This document shows positions 60,353 to 64,000 of a stretch of DNA of 64,000 nt, one piece after another. Origin of the DNA: Microtetraspora fusca (GTDB taxonomy: Bacteria; Actinomycetota; Actinomycetes; Streptosporangiales; Streptosporangiaceae); contig NZ_BBYK01000060.1 in assembly GCF_001570365.1 (NCBI RefSeq), positions 29,671 through 93,670 on the forward strand, written 5' to 3'. A model generated the notes under the pieces. That model was not told where the DNA came from. It was given only the letters and a program-made list of their open reading frames with translations, and did not search any database. The number at the start of each line of letters is the position of its first letter. The first letter of the stretch is position 1. Both the position numbers and the translations under genes were made by a program.

Positions 60353-60883
60353 GTGGTGAATACCGAGGAAAGGCGAAGGCAATTGGACGACGACTCCCGC
60401 TTCGCGGACTTCGTCGCCGCACGGGCCGATGCGCTGCTGCGTTACGGCTACGTGCTCAGCGGCGATCCCCACGATGCGGCCGATCTCACCCAGGAGGCGC
60501 TCCTCCGGCTGCATCGTGCGTGGTCGCGGGTGTACCGCAAGGACAACCCGGAGAGCTACACCAGAAGAATCATGGCCCGGCTGCACATCAGCGTGTGGCG
60601 GCGGGGCCGTCGTGAACGGCTCTTCTGGGACCTGCCCGATCAGGCGCATCTGGACACGCTGCCCTCGGAAGCGGAACAGGACCTCTGGCAGGCGCTGAAA
60701 GGCCTGCCCCGCAAGCAGCGGGCCGTACTCGTCCTGCGGTACTACGAGCAACTGACCGACGCGGAGATCGCAACCGTGCTCGGCGTCTCCCGAGGGACGG
60801 TTCGCAGCCACGCCTCGCTGGGCCTGAGCAAGCTCCGCTCCTCTGTGCCACACCCCACCGCTACCGAAGGGAGCGCCTCATGA
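60353..60883 (+). CDS. ECF sigma factor (SigE-like family), third copy
   Basis: 176 residues from GTG 60353 (GTG 60356 and TTG 60383, with GAAAGGCGAAGG before it, are alternatives). Sigma-2: LLRYGYVLSGDPHDAADLTQ, then EALLRLHRAW. Sigma-4: LPRKQRAVLVLRYYEQLTDA, then LGVSRGTVRSHASLGLSKLR. The architecture matches Streptomyces SigE-family factors of about 170 residues. It overlaps the next gene by 4 bases (ATGA), as in the other two pairs. Confidence 0.88.
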   Translation: MVNTEERRRQLDDDSRFADFVAARADALLRYGYVLSGDPHDAADLTQEALLRLHRAWSRVYRKDNPESYTRRIMARLHISVWRRGRRERLFWDLPDQAHLDTLPSEAEQDLWQALKGLPRKQRAVLVLRYYEQLTDAEIATVLGVSRGTVRSHASLGLSKLRSSVPHPTATEGSAS

Positions 60884-62082
60884 ACGAGCACCTGGAGGAG
60901 ATGCTCCGCAGCGCTCTCGGCCACGCATCCGAGCTGGCACCGCAGGCGCCGAACAACCTGTCCACGCACATCGTGCGCAGGTCCCGGGTGCGCCGGATAC
61001 GCGCGCAGGCCCTGCTCGCGGCCGCCGCGGTGGTGGTGATCGCGGGCGGGGTGGCGGTGGCCGTACGCGGCGCCGGACACGATGCCACGGCGGTCAATCC
61101 GAGCGTGACGCCGTCTCCCACAGCGACGGAGACGAGGATCCCCGCCTCTGTCGAGAAGGTCTGGCCCGAGGCGGTATGGAAGATCCCGGTCAAGCTGCCC
61201 GGCGGACGCAAATTCAACCCCCGGGGCTTCGTCGACGACCACACACTGCTGCTGGAGACCTGGGAGAGCTTCGAGAAGGCCAACGCCATCTACGCGTACG
61301 ACCTGGACAGCGATCGCGTCCGCAAGATCACGAACATCCGTACGCCGAAGGGGGTGTACGCGTCAGGCTACGCGGCGGGCGGCGGGCGGATCGTCTGGCA
61401 GACGATCGACGTGGTGCACGGCAAGCCCGTCACCTCGTTCTGGTGGGCCCCCGTTTCCGGAGGGGAGGTGACGGCCGTCGCAACCGAGCGGGCGGTCAAG
61501 GGGAGCGGCGACAAACTCACCGTGGTCGGCGACAGGCTGGCCTTCAGCCTTCTCGAAGGCGGCGTCTTCACCGTTCCTCTCGACGGTGGGGCCGTCGAGC
61601 CGGTCGCGGGTGCGGCAGGGCACCACATCCTGCGCTGGCCGTGGGTGGGCACCCCGGGCCTGTACACGCCGGAGGGCGAGGCGAGCTTCCAGGAACTGCT
61701 CAACGTCGAGACCGGGGAGACGAGCAGGGCGGTCGTCCATCCGGAGGAGCAGAACGTAAGGTGCGGCGTGACGACGTGCACCGGCACCAGAGGCGATCAC
61801 ACGGCCTTCTACCGGTTGCGCGACGGTTCACAGGAACGCCCCCTGACCCGGTCCTCGATGTCCGGACTCGCCCGGGACCGCTTCCTGACCCCCTTTCTGC
61901 CGAATCCGCCAGGCGGTCAGGCCCTGTACGACCTGGTCACCGGCAAGTCGGGAGACCTGGGCCTGCGCCCGAACGTGAAAGGCCAGTCGTTCGCGGTCGA
62001 ACTCGGCTTCGGAGACGGACGAATGGTGGCGTACCCGCTGGGAAGCGAGTACGTGATCATCGATCTCGCGAAGATCCGGTGA
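60880..62082 (+). CDS. Single-pass membrane protein with beta-propeller ectodomain, putative anti-sigma factor
   Basis: 400 residues from ATG 60880. A cytosolic start of about 45 residues (HLEEMLRSALGHASELAPQA) is followed by one helix (ALLAAAAVVVIAGGVAVAV, about 48-66) and a TolB/WD-like outer domain with repeats (DDHTLLLETWESFEKANAIY, ASGYAAGGGRIVWQTID, DKLTVVGDRLAFSLLEGG). It has the same layout as the protein at 46979 but no linker insert. Pairing with the sigma gene suggests an anti-sigma role. Confidence 0.65.
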   Translation: MNEHLEEMLRSALGHASELAPQAPNNLSTHIVRRSRVRRIRAQALLAAAAVVVIAGGVAVAVRGAGHDATAVNPSVTPSPTATETRIPASVEKVWPEAVWKIPVKLPGGRKFNPRGFVDDHTLLLETWESFEKANAIYAYDLDSDRVRKITNIRTPKGVYASGYAAGGGRIVWQTIDVVHGKPVTSFWWAPVSGGEVTAVATERAVKGSGDKLTVVGDRLAFSLLEGGVFTVPLDGGAVEPVAGAAGHHILRWPWVGTPGLYTPEGEASFQELLNVETGETSRAVVHPEEQNVRCGVTTCTGTRGDHTAFYRLRDGSQERPLTRSSMSGLARDRFLTPFLPNPPGGQALYDLVTGKSGDLGLRPNVKGQSFAVELGFGDGRMVAYPLGSEYVIIDLAKIR

Positions 62083-62681
62083 ACGCGTCACCTCGACGGG
62101 CGGCCGGGTGGGCGGTGTCTCCGCCCCCGACCTGATGAGACATGGATCTCGTACAGGCGGCCGACCGAGATCGACCCGAGCCGTCCCCGTCCCACCTGCC
62201 CAAGTGGAGATCGTGCCAGGGCCCGATGGCTCGTCCTGATCGTTGCGGCGGCGGCCCGGTCCGCTGCCGCTCTTCGGCCGGCCGTTGGTTACGGGGTGCG
62301 GGGCGCGCTCTCTGGAGTCGACCGCCTGTCGCACCCGTAGAAGCCCGTCCCCCAGGCTCTGTTGAGCGCGGCCGGTACGGTCGGCTCGCATACCCGTGCG
62401 TCAAAGTCGCCTTGGTACTTCCAAGGACCGGTGCCCATTTGTGCCCTGGGGAGGAGGAGCGGCCCGGTATGACCATGCTGTGCCACCGAATCAGGTCGGC
62501 GGTCCGTCGAGGCGCATTGGGAGCGCCTCAACGACCTGCAAGAACGCTCACGTGCCTGGGCCGAGGCCCGCCACGCCGCGCCCTGACGCGAAGTGCTCGG
62601 CGGCAACCGGCGGCAACCGGTCGTGTCGGCCGCTCCGGGTCACGCACCTCGGCGAAGGTCGCCCCCGTACGGCGAATGCGG
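62083..62681. other. 600-bp gene-poor region with a diverged repeat and gene fragments
   Basis: It contains the second copy of the 60103-60204 sequence (62235-62340). A plus-strand fragment near 62479-62586 reads VEAHWERLNDLQERSRAWAE before a stop, like the end of a helical protein. No complete gene is supported. Confidence 0.35.
62235..62340 (+). repeat. Diverged copy of the small-peptide region
   Basis: GGTCCGCTGCCGCTCTTCG, then CGCGCTCTCTGGAGTCG, parallels GGTCCGCTGTCGCTCTTCG and CGCGCTCTATGGAGTCG at 60128-60185. The frame gives LIVAAAARSAAALRPAVGYG, similar to MIVPVVSWSAVALRSALVKR. Confidence 0.5.
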
Positions 62682-63014
62682 TCAGGAGCGCTGCACCACG
62701 CTGAGGAGGAACGCGGTGTCCTCCAGCGCCTCTACGCTGTGCCGTGCCTGCGGGATGACCAGCAGGTCGTCGGCGCGCCCCTCCCAGGAATCGTCGCCGC
62801 TGCGCAGCACCAGCCGCCCGCGCAGGACGAGCAGCGTCGCTTCGCCGGGGTTCTCGTGCTCCGCCAGGGAGGCGCCGGCGGCGAGGGTGAGCAGGGTCTG
62901 GCGCAGGACGTGCTCGTGCCCGCCGTAGACCGTCTCCGCGCTGCGTCCCGCCGATCGGGTCGCCGCTCGCTCCAGGTGGTCGCGGACCAGAGCGTCGAGT
63001 GAGATCTTTCGCAT
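62682..63014 (-). CDS. Cupin-domain protein
   Basis: 110 residues from ATG 63014; the open frame continues far upstream but only as antisense of dedA. The cupin core is present: SLAEHENPGEATLLVLRG, then DDLLVIPQARHSVEALEDTA. The His and Glu of AEHENPGE and the His of RHSVE are candidate metal ligands. Small cupins of this kind bind metals or small acids; the exact role is unknown. It diverges from dedA. Confidence 0.75.
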   Translation of the reverse strand: MRKISLDALVRDHLERAATRSAGRSAETVYGGHEHVLRQTLLTLAAGASLAEHENPGEATLLVLRGRLVLRSGDDSWEGRADDLLVIPQARHSVEALEDTAFLLSVVQRS

Positions 63015-63098
63015 GGCGCACAGTGTGCCAGGAGCCCACACGGCGACGCTGTCCCTGGGCTGCGACGTCCCTGAGCTGCGCGGACGTAGAGTTCTCGC

Positions 63099-63725
63099 AT
63101 GCGCCCACCGCTGCCGGGGCCGCTGGCCGACCTGGCTCCGATCCTTCACGAGTACGGCTACGCCGCGGTCGCGGGGCTGATCCTCCTGGAGGACTTCGGC
63201 GTCCCCGCTCCGGGCGAGACCATCCTCATAGCCGCCGCGGTCTACGCGGGCGCCGGGCATCTCAACATCATCCTTGTCGCCGTGGTCGCCCTGGCGGCGG
63301 CCATCGTCGGTGACAACATCGGTTACCTCATCGGCAGGGTCGGGGGCCGCAGGCTCATCCGCCGCTGGGGGCGCTACGTCCTGATCACCCCGGAGCGCTT
63401 CCACGCGACCGAGCGGTTCTTCCTGCGCCACGGAGCGAAGATCGTGGTGATCGCCCGGTTCGTCGAGGGGCTGCGCCAGGTCAACGGCATCGTCGCGGGC
63501 ACCACTGGCATGCCGTGGCGTCGCTTTCTTGTGTGCAATGCCATCGGCGCCGTCCTGTGGGTGGGCGTCTGGGCGGGCGCGGCGTACTTCGCCGGGAAGA
63601 GGATCGGCGTCATCTACAGCACGATCGGCCGCTACCAGAACTACGCCTGGATCGCCCTCGGCCTCGCGGTCGCCGCCTTCGTCGGCTGGCGTCTGGTGCG
63701 CCACCTGCGCCGCCGCAAAGCATGA
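63099..63725 (+). CDS. DedA-family membrane protein
   Basis: 208 residues from ATG 63099. Blocks typical of DedA are present: LLEDFGVPAPGETILIAAAV (acidic residue in the re-entrant loop), GDNIGYLIGRVGGR, FFLRHGAKIVVIARFVEGLR (the conserved R in RF-x-PG-like) and NAIGAVLWVGVWAGAAYFAG. DedA proteins are phospholipid flippases or undecaprenyl-phosphate recyclers driven by the proton gradient. Confidence 0.88.
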   Translation: MRPPLPGPLADLAPILHEYGYAAVAGLILLEDFGVPAPGETILIAAAVYAGAGHLNIILVAVVALAAAIVGDNIGYLIGRVGGRRLIRRWGRYVLITPERFHATERFFLRHGAKIVVIARFVEGLRQVNGIVAGTTGMPWRRFLVCNAIGAVLWVGVWAGAAYFAGKRIGVIYSTIGRYQNYAWIALGLAVAAFVGWRLVRHLRRRKA

Positions 63726-63734
63726 CGGCGACGC

Positions 63735-64000
63735 GTGGCCGAAATTCCGTTGCCCGCCGTACCCGAAGGGCAGGACGATCGCGGGATGGACGAAGAACGC
63801 AAAATCATGGCAGGCGCGGTCAGCTACTACGAAGGTGTCAGAGACGGACGCCCCTGGGCGGACCAGGTCGAGGTGATCGGCCCGGGCGCCGCCGACGCCA
63901 TCATGTCCGGAATGCGCGGCTGGGCGGTCTCGGCTTCGCCGGAGCTGGCGGAGGAGCTGGTCGCGCGGGGCGCACGTGTGTTGCGGCACGCCCACGTCAT
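63735..64000 (+). CDS. N-acetyltransferase N-terminal part, runs off the window
   Basis: GTG 63735 opens a frame still open at 64000. It reads MAGAVSYYEGVRDGRPWADQ, then DAIMSGMRGWAVSASPELAE and ELVARGARVLRHAHV. The tail is the typical start of actinobacterial GNAT proteins in which a lead helix precedes the acetyl-CoA domain, but the catalytic core lies outside the window. ATG 63786 is an alternative start. Confidence 0.55.
   Translation, partial: MAEIPLPAVPEGQDDRGMDEERKIMAGAVSYYEGVRDGRPWADQVEVIGPGAADAIMSGMRGWAVSASPELAEELVARGARVLRHAHV

Noticed and set aside
63015-63995. Extended minus-strand frame of the cupin gene
   Set aside because: It is antisense to dedA and contains no domain.

Overview
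The window is high-GC actinomycete chromosome. GTG/TTG starts, Tat and Sec signals, ECF sigma/anti-sigma pairs, a chaplin-domain protein, a thymidylate kinase fused to an MFS transporter and a RicT/PSP1 gene all point to a filamentous member of the Streptosporangiales or a close relative; the genus cannot be fixed from the sequence alone.

Layout. 1-12.4 kb is accessory chromosome: a secreted cysteine-peptidase pair next to an HTH gene, an FAD amine oxidase, an imine-reductase/HxlR pair with a clear operator, a P-loop kinase, two small secreted proteins (one frameshifted), a Tat-exported multicopper oxidase with a membrane partner, and a LysR regulator. Wrecked genes lie between them (alpha/beta hydrolase, GNAT, SigJ-like sigma factor, FAD monooxygenase). 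12.735-33.885 kb looks like one old integrated element. It is bounded by a 28-bp imperfect direct repeat (25/28) of the 3' end of a tRNA-Leu(GAG) gene, with a large serine recombinase running into that tRNA. Inside are a DUF2637 membrane protein typical of actinomycete integrative elements, a MntA/HepT-like toxin-antitoxin pair, a 2OG-Fe(II) oxygenase, a second, frameshifted recombinase, a MalT/LuxR-type regulator, Tn3 and IS5-like transposase remnants, a 2540-residue LamG protein without a signal peptide, and a PD-(D/E)XK-type nuclease-like protein.

33.9-54.6 kb is a conserved core block: M20 peptidase, seven-unit chaplin protein, DUF5703, topA, metallophosphoesterase, MFS-tmk, holB, two ECF sigma/membrane-protein pairs, M20 amidohydrolase, TRIC-type channel, ricT, a Tap-like peptidase lipoprotein and tRNA-Thr(CGT). 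A 1.86-kb insert follows, flanked by a 45-bp repeat of the tRNA-Thr 3' half and carrying one COG4705 membrane protein. The right end (56.5-64 kb) holds an MMPL transporter with its operator, a DUF1877 protein, small membrane peptides, a third ECF/membrane-protein pair, a cupin, a DedA protein and the start of a GNAT acetyltransferase.

Points of most interest: the giant LamG protein inside the tRNA-Leu element; the MntA/HepT-like pair in which both the nucleotidyltransferase motif and the target tyrosine appear lost; an ECF sigma factor paired with a membrane protein carrying an FtsX-ectodomain-like sensor; and a shared CAAC-N16/17-CGTCT promoter motif placing all three ECF genes on probable leaderless transcripts. 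All calls come from reading the sequence; no database search was run.
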